Source: Bacteroidales bacterium UBA1715 | GTDB taxonomy: Bacteria > Bacteroidota > Bacteroidia > Bacteroidales > UBA1715 | Assembly: GCA_002317135.1 (NCBI GenBank) | Contig: DCIX01000025.1 | Span: 124,001-188,000, forward strand | Reading direction: 5' to 3' | DNA: 64,000 bases | Shown: piece by piece, positions 1 through 8,544 of the stretch | How the letters are laid out: every line of letters starts with the position of its first letter | Numbering within the stretch: position 1 is the first letter of the stretch | Position numbers and translations under genes: made by a program | Notes under the pieces: generated by a model | The model's input: only the letters and a program-made list of their open reading frames with translations | Told to the model about the DNA's origin: nothing | Databases searched by the model: none

Positions 1-438
1 TACTGCAACAGAAGAACGGTTCTTTTGGCTAAACACTTCTGGAAAATGTAATGCCATTCGTTCAGCAATGCCTTTGTGCTGTGTTTGACCCAACAACGTC
101 AAATCGCCAGCACGTAATGTTGCATAATCATTTAATTTATATACACGTTCTGCAACTGACTTCCCAAAATCAGTTAATACATTGGCAGATTCTGCTTTTT
201 GGAATAATTCATAAAAGAACGTATAGTCATCTTGACTCCAATGAAATCGAGAGCCATGACGTCCATAATGACTCAAATAAAAAGGTTTATATCCCTTTGG
301 TGCAGGCGTGTATTTTTCATTTGGAACTTCGTATGCCAAATAATTACTACACATTTGATTACGAGTTGGACGCATTGTTTGCGAAAAACAAACTATACTA
401 ATACAAATCGTAAATACTATCGTTGTAAATTTTCTCAT
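1..438 (-). CDS. Histidine acid phosphatase family protein (3' part cut by window edge)
   Basis: The first 146 codons of a gene that runs off the left edge are visible. The start ATG is at 438-436. Residues 1-20 form a secretion signal with a hydrophobic core ending near Ser19-Gln20, so the product is probably periplasmic or secreted. Residues 58-64 read HYGRHGS followed by Arg; RHGxR is the signature of the histidine phosphatase superfamily, in which His61 would be the phosphorylated nucleophile. The following part, including LTLLGQTQHKGIAERM near 113-128, resembles the phytase / multiple inositol polyphosphate phosphatase branch. The second catalytic motif (HD or HAE) would lie outside the window. 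The substrate cannot be assigned. It lies downstream of frr on the same strand, separated by a terminator. Confidence 0.8.
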   Translation of the reverse strand, partial: MRKFTTIVFTICISIVCFSQTMRPTRNQMCSNYLAYEVPNEKYTPAPKGYKPFYLSHYGRHGSRFHWSQDDYTFFYELFQKAESANVLTDFGKSVAERVYKLNDYATLRAGDLTLLGQTQHKGIAERMALHFPEVFSQKNRSSVAV

Positions 439-451
439 ATTCCTATTAATT

Positions 452-489
452 ACAAAAAATCCCAATAGAAAATCATTTCCATTGGGATT
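452..489 (-). terminator. Rho-independent terminator of tonB-frr
   Basis: A 9-bp perfect stem (AATCCCAAT at 458-466 with ATTGGGATT at 481-489) and a 14-nt loop are followed, in the minus-strand reading direction, by a T run (A run at 452-457 on the plus strand). It lies 23 bases after the frr stop codon and just upstream of the next minus-strand gene. Confidence 0.75.
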
Positions 490-511
490 CCTATACAATT
501 AATTTTTACAA

Positions 512-1072
512 TTAAATCTTCATAATATCTGCTTCTTTTGCAGCAGCCTTTTCGTCAACTTTTACAATCGCAGCATCAATAATTTTCTGAATTTGTGCTT
601 CGCCATCCTTTGCCATATCTTCAGCAAGACCATCTTTCTGCAATTTCTTTAGCATTTCATTCGCATCGCGACGAATATTACGAATCACAACCTTTGTATT
701 TTCCGCTTCGGAACGAACTTGCTTACAAAGTTCCTTACGGCGTTCTTCTGTCAATACTGGAATAGAAATACGAATTAACTGACCATCGTTGATTGGAGTC
801 AAGCCAAGATTTGCAACCATAATTGCTTTTTCAATTGGGTCAATCATTTTCTTTTCCCAAGGTTGAACAACCAATGTACGAGCATCGGCAGAGTTCACAT
901 TTGCTACCTGATTTAATGGAGTCATTGTCCCGTAATAATCTACGCGAACAGATTCCAACATAACAGGAGACGCTTTACCAGCACGCAATTTTGAAAGTTC
1001 AGAATCTAAACGCTGCAATGGAGCGTTCATTCTATCTTTTGTATCTTCAATAACTAATTCTAGTTCTTCCAT
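512..1072 (-). CDS. frr: Ribosome recycling factor
   Basis: The 186-residue product has the usual length of RRF, which together with EF-G splits the post-termination ribosome so that it can start again. RAGKASP (31-37), the VDYYG..TPLNQVAN stretch (about 44-58) and the LTEERRKEL helix (about 107-115) are family hallmarks, and the protein ends in the long C-terminal helix typical of RRF. It starts one base after the stop of the upstream tonB-like gene, so the two are co-transcribed and perhaps translationally coupled. In many bacteria frr sits next to pyrH, which is not the case here. Confidence 0.98.
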   Translation of the reverse strand: MEELELVIEDTKDRMNAPLQRLDSELSKLRAGKASPVMLESVRVDYYGTMTPLNQVANVNSADARTLVVQPWEKKMIDPIEKAIMVANLGLTPINDGQLIRISIPVLTEERRKELCKQVRSEAENTKVVIRNIRRDANEMLKKLQKDGLAEDMAKDGEAQIQKIIDAAIVKVDEKAAAKEADIMKI

Positions 1073-1073
1073 A

Positions 1074-1772
1074 TTATTTACCTAATTTGAATTGAACTGG
1101 TAAGTTAAAATATACAGGAACTTTTTCACCAGCTTGCTCTCCTGGTTCAAATGCTGGCAATTTTGCAACAACATCCAAAGCAGCCTTGTCAAGCAATGGG
1201 TTTACTGATTTCAAAATTTCTGGATGAACTGCCTTACCTTGTTTGTTTACAACGAATTTCACAACCACAGTACCTTCAGCACCCATATCTGCAGCTTCTT
1301 GTGGGTATTCCAATTTTTCACCAATGAATTTAATCAAAGCACCCATACCACCAGGAAAACTAGGCATCTTTTCAACACGAACGTGAGGAGTTCCTTCGTT
1401 TACTTCTTCATCATCGTTGCCAAAATCTGGTTGGTCTTGAATATTTGCATTTTGATCATCATTGTTTGCTTGCATTTGATCAGATTGGTCTTCATTCGCA
1501 TCTTCTGTTTCCACAACTTGATCAGAAGCAGGAGGTTCTGGTAATTCTGGTTTTGGTTGCTCAACTTCTGGCTGTTCTGGTTCACGAGTAACTTCCACCA
1601 TTTCCATATCATCTTCTGAACCAATAGTTTCGCGTTGTACAGAATTACTAGATTCGCTTACACCAACCTCAAACGCAACCAATACAATAAGAAGCACTAC
1701 AACAAATCCTATTTCTCTGAATAACAATCTTTTGTCTTCAAGATTTGCTTTTTCACTTTTCTTTATTTCCAT
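1074..1772 (-). CDS. TonB-family energy transducer
   Basis: A 232-residue single-span inner-membrane protein. Residues 17-40 form the N-terminal membrane anchor. Residues 60-130 are a Pro/Glu/Asp/Asn-rich periplasmic linker, including a run of Pro-Glu/Pro-Lys pairs as expected for TonB. Residues about 135-232 form a TonB C-terminal domain (YPQEA box, GTVVVKFVV strand, final LPVQFKL strand). TonB proteins pass proton-motive force from ExbB/ExbD to outer-membrane receptors. This copy lies apart from exbB/exbD and is coupled to frr; a second TonB-like gene sits with exbBD at 4118-4894. The receptor it serves is unknown. Confidence 0.88.
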   Translation of the reverse strand: MEIKKSEKANLEDKRLLFREIGFVVVLLIVLVAFEVGVSESSNSVQRETIGSEDDMEMVEVTREPEQPEVEQPKPELPEPPASDQVVETEDANEDQSDQMQANNDDQNANIQDQPDFGNDDEEVNEGTPHVRVEKMPSFPGGMGALIKFIGEKLEYPQEAADMGAEGTVVVKFVVNKQGKAVHPEILKSVNPLLDKAALDVVAKLPAFEPGEQAGEKVPVYFNLPVQFKLGK

Positions 1773-1874
1773 AATACAATGTATAATTCCTCAAAATTTT
1801 TGCTAAAATAGTAAATTACTTTGAATAAATAAGTCACCGTACCGATTTTTTCGACAACAAATAAAAATTACAAC

Positions 1875-3242
1875 TTACTCGGCATCAGTTTTTTTGAAAA
1901 TTTCCCGGAAAGTCTTATCAATTCTTGAGCAAGAAATTACCTGACACTGCGAAACACTCTTTATTTCACAAGGCGGAACAAACATTTTTTGAATGCCTAA
2001 TTTTGCCGATTCCTTCACACGTTTTTCTACTTGTGATACAGAACGAACCTCACCTGTAAGACCAACTTCACCGGCAAAACAGAAGGTGTTTGGAATATAA
2101 AAATCAAACAAAGATGACAATATTGCTGCAACTACTGCAAAATCTATAGAAGTATCCTGAACTCGTATACCACCAGCAACATTTATAAACACATCTTTCG
2201 TATAAATTTTAACGCCTAATCGTTTTTCTATCACTGCAAGAAGCATATTCAAACGCTTGCTATCGTAACCATTCACCGTTCTTTGCGGAGTTCCGTATGC
2301 CGCTGTACTTACCAAAGCCTGCACTTCAATCATCATCGGACGTACACCTTCCATTACCGATGCCACGGCCACGCCACTCAATTTTTCAGGATTTCCACTC
2401 AGCATAATTTCCGACGGATTCGAAACTTCTTTCAATCCCGATTGAATCATCTCAAAAATACCAATTTCCGCAGTTGAACCAAAGCGGTTTTTATTGCTAC
2501 GCAGGATTCTATACACATTATGCATATCACCCTCAAACTGCAACACGACATCCACCATGTGTTCCAAAATCTTTGGTCCGGCAATGCTTCCTTCCTTATT
2601 GATATGACCAATCAATATCATTGGAATATGTGTTGATTTTGCCAACTCTATCAACAAGTTCGAAGTTTCCCGTATTTGCGAAACACTTCCTGGAGTCGCA
2701 TCAATATCGGGATGTTTCAATGTTTGAACGGAATCAATTATCACTAATTCGGGCTGAAATTGCTTTATTTCCTGAATGATTGCGGCTACATTTGTCTCGC
2801 TATAAATGTAACAACTCTCCGACCGTGTATTCAATCGTTGGGCACGGAGGAATATCTGTTGTGGACTCTCCTCACCCGAAACATATAAAACCTTTTTATT
2901 CAAAGAAACGGCAACTTGCAACAACAATGTTGACTTTCCTATACCTGGTTCACCACCCAATAATATAACTGAACCAGGAACGATTCCGCCACCAACAACT
3001 TGGTCAAGTTCTTGAATTCCAGTTTGAATACGGTCTAACTTTTCTGTTTTTATCTGACCTAACACCACAGGTTTTGTTGCAGAAACCACAGACGCGCTCG
3101 ACGAAGATTTCCCAACATTGGACTGAATCACCTCTTCTTGAAACGAGTTCCACGAACCACACGAGGTACATTTACCCATCCACTTCGGGGACTGGGCACC
3201 ACAATTTTGGCAAACAAATACAACCTTTGATTTTATAGCCAC
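1875..3242 (-). CDS. radA: DNA repair protein RadA
   Basis: The 455-residue product matches the full length of RadA (Sms), a RecA-like helicase that drives branch migration during recombination. An N-terminal zinc finger uses Cys11, Cys14, Cys25 and Cys28. The Walker A motif GGEPGIGKST is at 96-105. The RadA-specific KNRFG motif follows in the middle of the protein, and a Lon-protease-like domain without an obvious catalytic serine forms the last ~170 residues. The start ATG is 3 bases after the stop of the small lipoprotein gene upstream, so both are probably on one transcript. Confidence 0.97.
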   Translation of the reverse strand: MAIKSKVVFVCQNCGAQSPKWMGKCTSCGSWNSFQEEVIQSNVGKSSSSASVVSATKPVVLGQIKTEKLDRIQTGIQELDQVVGGGIVPGSVILLGGEPGIGKSTLLLQVAVSLNKKVLYVSGEESPQQIFLRAQRLNTRSESCYIYSETNVAAIIQEIKQFQPELVIIDSVQTLKHPDIDATPGSVSQIRETSNLLIELAKSTHIPMILIGHINKEGSIAGPKILEHMVDVVLQFEGDMHNVYRILRSNKNRFGSTAEIGIFEMIQSGLKEVSNPSEIMLSGNPEKLSGVAVASVMEGVRPMMIEVQALVSTAAYGTPQRTVNGYDSKRLNMLLAVIEKRLGVKIYTKDVFINVAGGIRVQDTSIDFAVVAAILSSLFDFYIPNTFCFAGEVGLTGEVRSVSQVEKRVKESAKLGIQKMFVPPCEIKSVSQCQVISCSRIDKTFREIFKKTDAE

Positions 3243-3245
3243 GAC

Positions 3246-3632
3246 TTATTTTGTAAATTCACGACGTAAATATGCACCTTGCGTATTGCCATCAAGCAAT
3301 TCCACGCGGTTCAATTTCAATTTACGACTATTAAGTTTTTCTATGCGCCAAACACCATTCATCGCACATCCCTTGATTCTAACATAAGGTGTAACTACAG
3401 AACGTGTAAATACTTTATATTCTCCAAATGCAGTAGAATCTTTTTGACTAACATACTGATCATTCTGAATCTCCAATCTGCCACCAGAATAGAAAATCCA
3501 TTTAGCATCTTTGGACCACCCACATTCGCCAACACTCTCTACATTCCACTCACCAATTAGGCGAGCTTCTTTTCCTTTGGAACATCCCAAAAATGTCAAA
3601 GTAACAAGAATAATAAAAATAAATTTTTTCAT
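3246..3632 (-). CDS. Small lipoprotein, lipocalin-like size (paralogue A)
   Basis: A 128-residue protein with a lipoprotein signal: a hydrophobic stretch ending in TFLGC, with Cys17 as the probable lipidated residue. The mature part begins with a LIGEWNVESVGECGW block and ends with LDGNTQGAYLRREF. The GEW opening and beta-rich pattern resemble lipocalin-like small lipoproteins, but I do not recognise a named family. It is clearly paralogous to the 133-residue lipoprotein immediately upstream (3720-4121): both share the G-[ED]-CGW block, the FYS.G segment and the LDG...GA.LRREF tail. Function unknown. Confidence 0.75.
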   Translation of the reverse strand: MKKFIFIILVTLTFLGCSKGKEARLIGEWNVESVGECGWSKDAKWIFYSGGRLEIQNDQYVSQKDSTAFGEYKVFTRSVVTPYVRIKGCAMNGVWRIEKLNSRKLKLNRVELLDGNTQGAYLRREFTK

Positions 3633-3719
3633 AAGCCTATATGTATTTTACAAATATAGGAAACGCTCTATGTTTTACAAAGAGAAAATAAGAAATTCTA
3701 ACTGAAAAGGGATATTTGG

Positions 3720-4121
3720 TTAGTCTTTAATAAATTCACGGCGAAGAAATGCACCGTCTTTTGAACCATCAAGAAATGATTCACGAGTTATAAGAAGGAC
3801 TCCACGTTTGTGTTTGTCGATTCGCCAATCACCTTGAAACCAACCATAATCAGATTTTATTCGTATGTAATTGTGCCATTTGTTATGGAATGTTTCCCAC
3901 GAAGCAGTTATTGATGAATCTGCTTTTGCATTTACATCATTCGTTAATACTAAATCTCCATCGGAATAGAATGTCCATGTTGTGCGATCTGGCCAACCAC
4001 AGTCACCAACAGTAATAACAACCCATTCGCCAACTAAACGAGACTCTTCAAATTTTGCACAGCCAACTAAGCCAACTGCACACAACAAAACAAGTACAAG
4101 TGTATTAATCTGCTTTTTCAT
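3720..4121 (-). CDS. Small lipoprotein (paralogue B) at the end of the nhaD-exbBD-tonB operon
   Basis: A 133-residue lipoprotein with lipobox LVGC (Cys21). The mature protein has a RLVGEWVV opening, a VGDCGW block and a final LDGSKDGAFLRREF segment, all shared with paralogue A. Its ATG overlaps the stop of the upstream tonB-like gene in an ATGA arrangement (4118-4121), so it is translated from the tonB message. That position suggests an envelope role linked to the TonB complex, but nothing in the sequence gives a mechanism. The 87-base gap to paralogue A is the only larger spacing in this run. Confidence 0.75.
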   Translation of the reverse strand: MKKQINTLVLVLLCAVGLVGCAKFEESRLVGEWVVITVGDCGWPDRTTWTFYSDGDLVLTNDVNAKADSSITASWETFHNKWHNYIRIKSDYGWFQGDWRIDKHKRGVLLITRESFLDGSKDGAFLRREFIKD

Positions 4122-4894
4122 TTTTTTGATGTGGTATATTCGTATGTAATTTTTGCGTAACGCATTGCTCTTTCATCTGGTTGGAAAGTTGTTTTCTTGG
4201 CAGCTTCTTTTGCGGCATTAATACAAGCTTGCTCTGTCAATGCAGTCTCAACCGATTGAATCGAGGTAACAACTCCTGCTGAATTTACTACGACAGTCAG
4301 CACAATAGGGTTATTACAGTTTGAAGTATTACTTGGTTTCACCAGATTAACCGCGTCGCCATTACCGTATGGACTACCTGGATTACCTTTTTTATTTTTA
4401 GATTCTGTTCCGTTTGGATTTCCCGCCTTTCCTGTTGAAGCACCAGTAGTTGAATTACCTGCCGTACCTGCACCATCGGTTCCTCCACCACCTGACAACT
4501 TTCCAGTAAGCGCATCCATTTTTTGTTTGAATTCATTCTCTTGACGAATTCGTTCTTGTTCCTCTGGAGTCAATTCTGGTTGTTTTGGAGTTTCAACTTT
4601 GGTATTATTTTTCTTTATTGGAATAGAAGGAACATCCGCTTGAGTAACATAAGAATCTTCACTTGATTGTGGTTGCGATGGAGTTGAAGGATTTACGGCA
4701 ACTGGCTCAACAGGTGCTCCTGCGTCATCACCAACAACCAATTCTCCAAAATCCACAACAATACCATCTGGTTCAGGAAATTCCAACGGCGGAGCAGAGA
4801 AACCAAATAACAAAAGAATTATCAGCACAATACCATGAACAAGCAATGTACCAATAATCCCAAATTTTCTATCTTCACCGAATAATTCTTTCAT
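4118..4894 (-). CDS. TonB-like energy transducer of the exbBD operon
   Basis: The 258-residue product has one N-terminal membrane span (about 12-33, GTLLVHGIVLIILLLFGF). A long periplasmic linker follows, with Pro/Gln/Glu then Gly/Thr/Asn-rich segments (about 60-180). A C-terminal TonB/TolA-like domain (about 185-258) contains the strand LTVVVNSAGVV and a late TYEYT strand. The short N-terminal cytoplasmic tail and membrane His resemble TonB. It begins one base after exbD ends, so exbB, exbD and this gene form one energising complex. The Gly-rich linker distinguishes it from the Pro-rich TonB at 1074-1772. Confidence 0.85.
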   Translation of the reverse strand: MKELFGEDRKFGIIGTLLVHGIVLIILLLFGFSAPPLEFPEPDGIVVDFGELVVGDDAGAPVEPVAVNPSTPSQPQSSEDSYVTQADVPSIPIKKNNTKVETPKQPELTPEEQERIRQENEFKQKMDALTGKLSGGGGTDGAGTAGNSTTGASTGKAGNPNGTESKNKKGNPGSPYGNGDAVNLVKPSNTSNCNNPIVLTVVVNSAGVVTSIQSVETALTEQACINAAKEAAKKTTFQPDERAMRYAKITYEYTTSKK

Positions 4895-4895
4895 A

Positions 4896-5285
4896 TCAAG
4901 GTTTTGTAGCCAATGTAAATTTCCAACGATTACGATTTGCTATTTCCATGATTTTCACCGTTTCACCTGTTGGAACATCCTTGTCAACACGCAACACAAT
5001 CGCAGGTTCTTCCTGTCCAGCCAATTCTTGTTTTAAACGGTTCTCAACTTCTTCGAAAGGAACAACTGTTGTATTTACGGCAAAACGACCCGATGCATCT
5101 ATAGAAACAGACACATGTGGAATTAATTTTACCTGCGAAGAACTTTGTGGCAATGACACCTGCAATCCATTAGGTGCAATTTGCGTCGATGTCACCATGA
5201 AAAATATCAATAACAAGAATACAATATCCGTCATCGACGACATATTGAAACTTGTGGTAATCTTATTTCGTGCTTCTATTGCCAT
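4896..5285 (-). CDS. exbD: Biopolymer transport protein ExbD
   Basis: A 129-residue protein of normal ExbD length. One membrane span follows the SMTDIVFLLLIFFMV motif; Asp20 in the membrane corresponds to the conserved proton-carrying aspartate of ExbD/TolR. The rest is a periplasmic domain (about 45-129). Its start codon overlaps the last base of the exbB stop (TAATG at 5285), and the tonB-like gene follows after one base. With ExbB it forms the proton-driven motor that energises TonB. Confidence 0.94.
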   Translation of the reverse strand: MAIEARNKITTSFNMSSMTDIVFLLLIFFMVTSTQIAPNGLQVSLPQSSSQVKLIPHVSVSIDASGRFAVNTTVVPFEEVENRLKQELAGQEEPAIVLRVDKDVPTGETVKIMEIANRNRWKFTLATKP

Positions 5286-5980
5286 TATGCTGGTTCGTTA
5301 AGCAAGTCCATAAATTCTGTTGTGCGCAATTCCATCATATTGACAACCTTTCCTATTTCTGCTGTCAAGATATTGTAACCCAACATTGCAATCACACCAA
5401 CAATAAGACCGGCAACAGTTGTCACCATCGCAGTATAAATACCATTCGACAACATTGCAATACTAAAGTTTCCACCTGCATTTGCCATATCGTAGAATGC
5501 AGTAATCATACCCAACACAGTTCCCAAGAAACCAACCATAGGGCCAACACTTGAAATTGTAGCCAACATAGGTAAACCTTTTTCAAGATTTGCGACCTCC
5601 AATTTACCGACATTTTCGATAGCTTCGCGAGTGTCGCGCATATCTTTGTTCAAACGGCTAAGACCCTTGTCTATCATTCGGGCAATTGGAGAATCTGTAC
5701 TTTGACAACGAATGTGAGCTTTTTCAATTTCACCTTGTTTTACAAAATTTTTCACTTCATTCATAAAACTAGCGTCTTCTTTTGCCGCCTTACGAATTGC
5801 CAATGCACGTTCAATAATAATATACACTGCGGTAATAGAAAACAGCAAAAGGAAGATCATAATCCAACCTCCCTTTACAGCCATATTCCACAATGTTAAA
5901 TCTTCTGCGGTAGCTTCCGCAACGGCCGAAGAAGCTCCGACCGTTACATCTGCTAATATTGTACAAATTGATGCTAACAT
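5285..5980 (-). CDS. exbB: MotA/TolQ/ExbB proton channel protein
   Basis: A 231-residue protein with three membrane spans: about 38-62 after a hydrophilic N-terminus, then about 140-165 (the glycine-rich LPMLATISSVGPMVGFLGTV region typical of ExbB) and about 180-205. The cytoplasmic loop between the first two spans is charged and helical, as in ExbB/TolQ. It is the proton-channel partner of ExbD. It follows nhaD after a single base and overlaps exbD by one base, so the whole set is one operon. Confidence 0.94.
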   Translation of the reverse strand: MLASICTILADVTVGASSAVAEATAEDLTLWNMAVKGGWIMIFLLLFSITAVYIIIERALAIRKAAKEDASFMNEVKNFVKQGEIEKAHIRCQSTDSPIARMIDKGLSRLNKDMRDTREAIENVGKLEVANLEKGLPMLATISSVGPMVGFLGTVLGMITAFYDMANAGGNFSIAMLSNGIYTAMVTTVAGLIVGVIAMLGYNILTAEIGKVVNMMELRTTEFMDLLNEPA

Positions 5981-5981
5981 A

Positions 5982-7280
5982 TTATAATCCTAAAACTGCT
6001 TTTTCAACATATATCCAAGCAACACCTGCCAAGTAACCAACCAATGCCAACCAGCTGATGTGTTTCAAATACCATACGAAATCTATTTTTTCTAGTCCCA
6101 TTGCAGCAACACCAGCAGCTGAACCGATAATCAAGATTGAACCACCTGTACCAGCACAGTATGCAAGCATTTGCCAGAATGCACCATCAACGGCAAATTC
6201 GGCAGAACCAATTGCATACATCTTCATTGAAGCTGCAACAAGAGGTACATTATCAATAATAGATGACAATACACCTATAACGCTATCTATTACATAAATA
6301 TTGCCTCCTGTTACTTCACGTAACCATTCAGACAAAAGTCCAAGTTGACCTGCTGCACCAAGAGCACCAACTGCTGTCAAAATACCTAAGAAGAAGAAGA
6401 TTGTTGGAGTTTCAACGTGTTTCAAGATATGAACAACAGTAAGTTTTTGTTTTAATTCTTTTGATTTTTTCTTGTGCATAAGTTCAGTAACCATCCACAT
6501 AATACCCAAACCAAGCAACATACCCATAAATGGAGGTAAGTGAGTGATTGTTTTGAATACAGGAACGAACAACAATAAACCAACACCAAGAATTAACAAT
6601 GCTAATTGTTCACCTGGAGTTGTTATAGATTCTGCTGCCTTTCCTTGTTCTGGACGTTCAATTTCACCTTTCATTGTGAATGAAAGAATTACAAGAGGAA
6701 CGATCATTGAGATCAAACTTGGAGCGATAATACCTGTAATAATCTTACCAGCTGTAATTTGGCCACCAATCCACAACATAATTGTTGTAACATCGCCGAT
6801 TGGAGACCAAGCACCACCTGCATTAGCTGCAATTACAACGATACTTGCGTATGTCCAACGAGTTGGTTGATCTTTAATAAGTTTACGAAGTAATGACAAA
6901 ATCACAATTGTTGTTGTAAGGTTATCAAGCACAGCTGACATAAAGAATGTCAAGAAACTCAAAATCCACAACAATTTCACTTTACTTGTTGCTGTAATTC
7001 TGTCTGTAATGATTTTAAAACCATTGTGACGGTCAACAATTTCCACAATTGTCATTGCCGCAAACAAGAAGAACAATGTTTGTGCTGTTTCAGCCAAGTT
7101 TTCATCCAAAGAATGAACTACTTCGTGAACATCCACCCCGCCAAAAAGGATGAATACAGCCCAAGTTAACACACCTATCAACAACGCAGATGCTGCCTTG
7201 TCAATTTTCAAAGGATGTTCTAATGCTATACATAAATAGCCAAGAACAAAAATTATAACCATTACTAATGAGTAAGACAT
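5982..7280 (-). CDS. nhaD: Na+/H+ antiporter, NhaD family
   Basis: A 432-residue integral membrane protein with about 12 hydrophobic segments. Markers of NhaD/ArsB-type permeases include the SAVLDNLTTTIVILSLLRKL block (about 115-134), the AANAGGAWSPIGDVTTIMLW block (about 157-176) and the late SIIDNVPLVAASMKM block. NhaD exchanges internal Na+ (or Li+) for protons at the cytoplasmic membrane. It is the first gene of a run that continues with exbB, exbD and tonB without gaps. A -7 box lies 30 bases upstream. Confidence 0.93.
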   Translation of the reverse strand: MSYSLVMVIIFVLGYLCIALEHPLKIDKAASALLIGVLTWAVFILFGGVDVHEVVHSLDENLAETAQTLFFLFAAMTIVEIVDRHNGFKIITDRITATSKVKLLWILSFLTFFMSAVLDNLTTTIVILSLLRKLIKDQPTRWTYASIVVIAANAGGAWSPIGDVTTIMLWIGGQITAGKIITGIIAPSLISMIVPLVILSFTMKGEIERPEQGKAAESITTPGEQLALLILGVGLLLFVPVFKTITHLPPFMGMLLGLGIMWMVTELMHKKKSKELKQKLTVVHILKHVETPTIFFFLGILTAVGALGAAGQLGLLSEWLREVTGGNIYVIDSVIGVLSSIIDNVPLVAASMKMYAIGSAEFAVDGAFWQMLAYCAGTGGSILIIGSAAGVAAMGLEKIDFVWYLKHISWLALVGYLAGVAWIYVEKAVLGL

Positions 7281-7309
7281 AATATTTTGATTTTTTATTT
7301 GTTTGCGTG

Positions 7310-7317
7310 CAAAAATA
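7310..7317 (-). promoter_or_regulatory. -7 promoter box of the nhaD-exbBD-tonB operon
   Basis: On the minus strand the sequence TATTTTTG matches the Bacteroidota -7 consensus TAnnTTTG exactly and ends 30 bases before the nhaD ATG. I see no clear -33 TTTG at the usual spacing, so only the -7 part is supported. Confidence 0.55.
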
Positions 7318-7380
7318 AAAGAAATCTACAACCTTTAAAATTTCATAGACTTTTTTTTCATCCACCAAGAAAAAATTCCG

Positions 7381-8544
7381 CTATTTCTCTTTTAGATACA
7401 ATTTCCCGTAAAACACAAAGGCACCTCTAATAATCATTATAAGGAGCAATGGATAAACCGAATAAGGTATAAACTGACCTACCAACAACGATACTATCAC
7501 AGACACTATTGTCATTATAGATGCAAAAACAACATACGACGATGTAAATTTTCGCAACGAAGTGAACAACAAAAGAATTGCACAAATCAAATGAAATGGT
7601 GTCAACCACAATGTATTACAATTCGGGAACACAAAGGAATGAATGCTAACAAATGAGAGAAACCATAGCACGCAACCAACTATTCCAAACACCAAAAGCA
7701 AAGAAAAATCAAGCCATACAAACCATTTCTTTTTACAGAATTCTAGCCCAGTCAACACAGCAACTAACACAAAAAACAACCATAATGGGGAAAGTGCAGT
7801 ATCATCTTGTTCCTGAGAAGACTCTAAATCATTCTCTACTACAACTTGTGGTGGTTCACAAAGTTTTCTGCCATCACTACGAGTTGCTGTTTCACACACA
7901 GAAGCAATAGCATCAGGAAGGAATAATAATTCATTTTTTGTAGCATAATCATCGGTTGGAACACCTAAGGCTAAATGTATGCCTAAACTTGCAAGAGATG
8001 ATTGTCCCACATATTTCAAAATTGCCGAACGCCACGTTTCTTCTTCATAGGATTCATTCCACGACAAGCCTGCAACCTGCGAAGACAACAAGTCTCGTAA
8101 TCGAGTTGCACAATTGTCATAAAAAAAGTTATACAAATATGCCCGATTATTCGGTAACATATTTATTCGTATAAAGTTACAGATATTCTTCTTTTCTTCT
8201 AAAGTTAAGTTCAATGGATATTCTACAATACCTCGCCCTTCAAATTCGTATGATAATTTAGTATAGCGAAAATCCTTAGCATCAAGCATATAATATGTCT
8301 TTCCAGTAAAGAAATTCCCTACAAATTGAAACAAATCTTCTATGCTAAATGTGCCATAATCAAACACGAAATCAAAATTTTGATTATCATCGTGGATTCG
8401 CAATGCTGCGTGACCAAATTTCGCATACAAATCTTCCCCAGGAGAACAGACTAAAATAGACAATTGCGTATCGTCTGTCGGAGCAAATGAGTATGAGCGT
8501 AAGCTCATTATAGCAAGCACTATGAAAAACAACCAGCGTTTCAT
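7381..8544 (-). CDS. lnb: Lnb-like lipoprotein N-acyltransferase (DUF4105 plus five-helix membrane domain)
   Basis: Starting at the ATG at 8544, the protein has 387 residues: a signal/anchor segment (about 3-20), a periplasmic DUF4105 domain (about 25-235) and five membrane helices (about 250-375). The domain carries the FGHAALRI block (His45) and NFFYDNCATRLRD (Cys145), the probable catalytic His and Cys. DUF4105 with a five-helix tail is the architecture of Lnb, described in Bacteroides as adding the third acyl chain to lipoproteins in organisms without Lnt. This start is chosen over one eight codons upstream because it gives a clean signal and an ATGA overlap with the stop of pgeF. Confidence 0.8.
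   Translation of the reverse strand: MKRWLFFIVLAIMSLRSYSFAPTDDTQLSILVCSPGEDLYAKFGHAALRIHDDNQNFDFVFDYGTFSIEDLFQFVGNFFTGKTYYMLDAKDFRYTKLSYEFEGRGIVEYPLNLTLEEKKNICNFIRINMLPNNRAYLYNFFYDNCATRLRDLLSSQVAGLSWNESYEEETWRSAILKYVGQSSLASLGIHLALGVPTDDYATKNELLFLPDAIASVCETATRSDGRKLCEPPQVVVENDLESSQEQDDTALSPLWLFFVLVAVLTGLEFCKKKWFVWLDFSLLLVFGIVGCVLWFLSFVSIHSFVFPNCNTLWLTPFHLICAILLLFTSLRKFTSSYVVFASIMTIVSVIVSLLVGQFIPYSVYPLLLIMIIRGAFVFYGKLYLKEK

Noticed and set aside
51..468. Plus-strand frames at the left edge
   Set aside because: They lie opposite the minus-strand histidine phosphatase, which has a signal peptide and an RHGxR motif; the plus frames show no recognisable domain.
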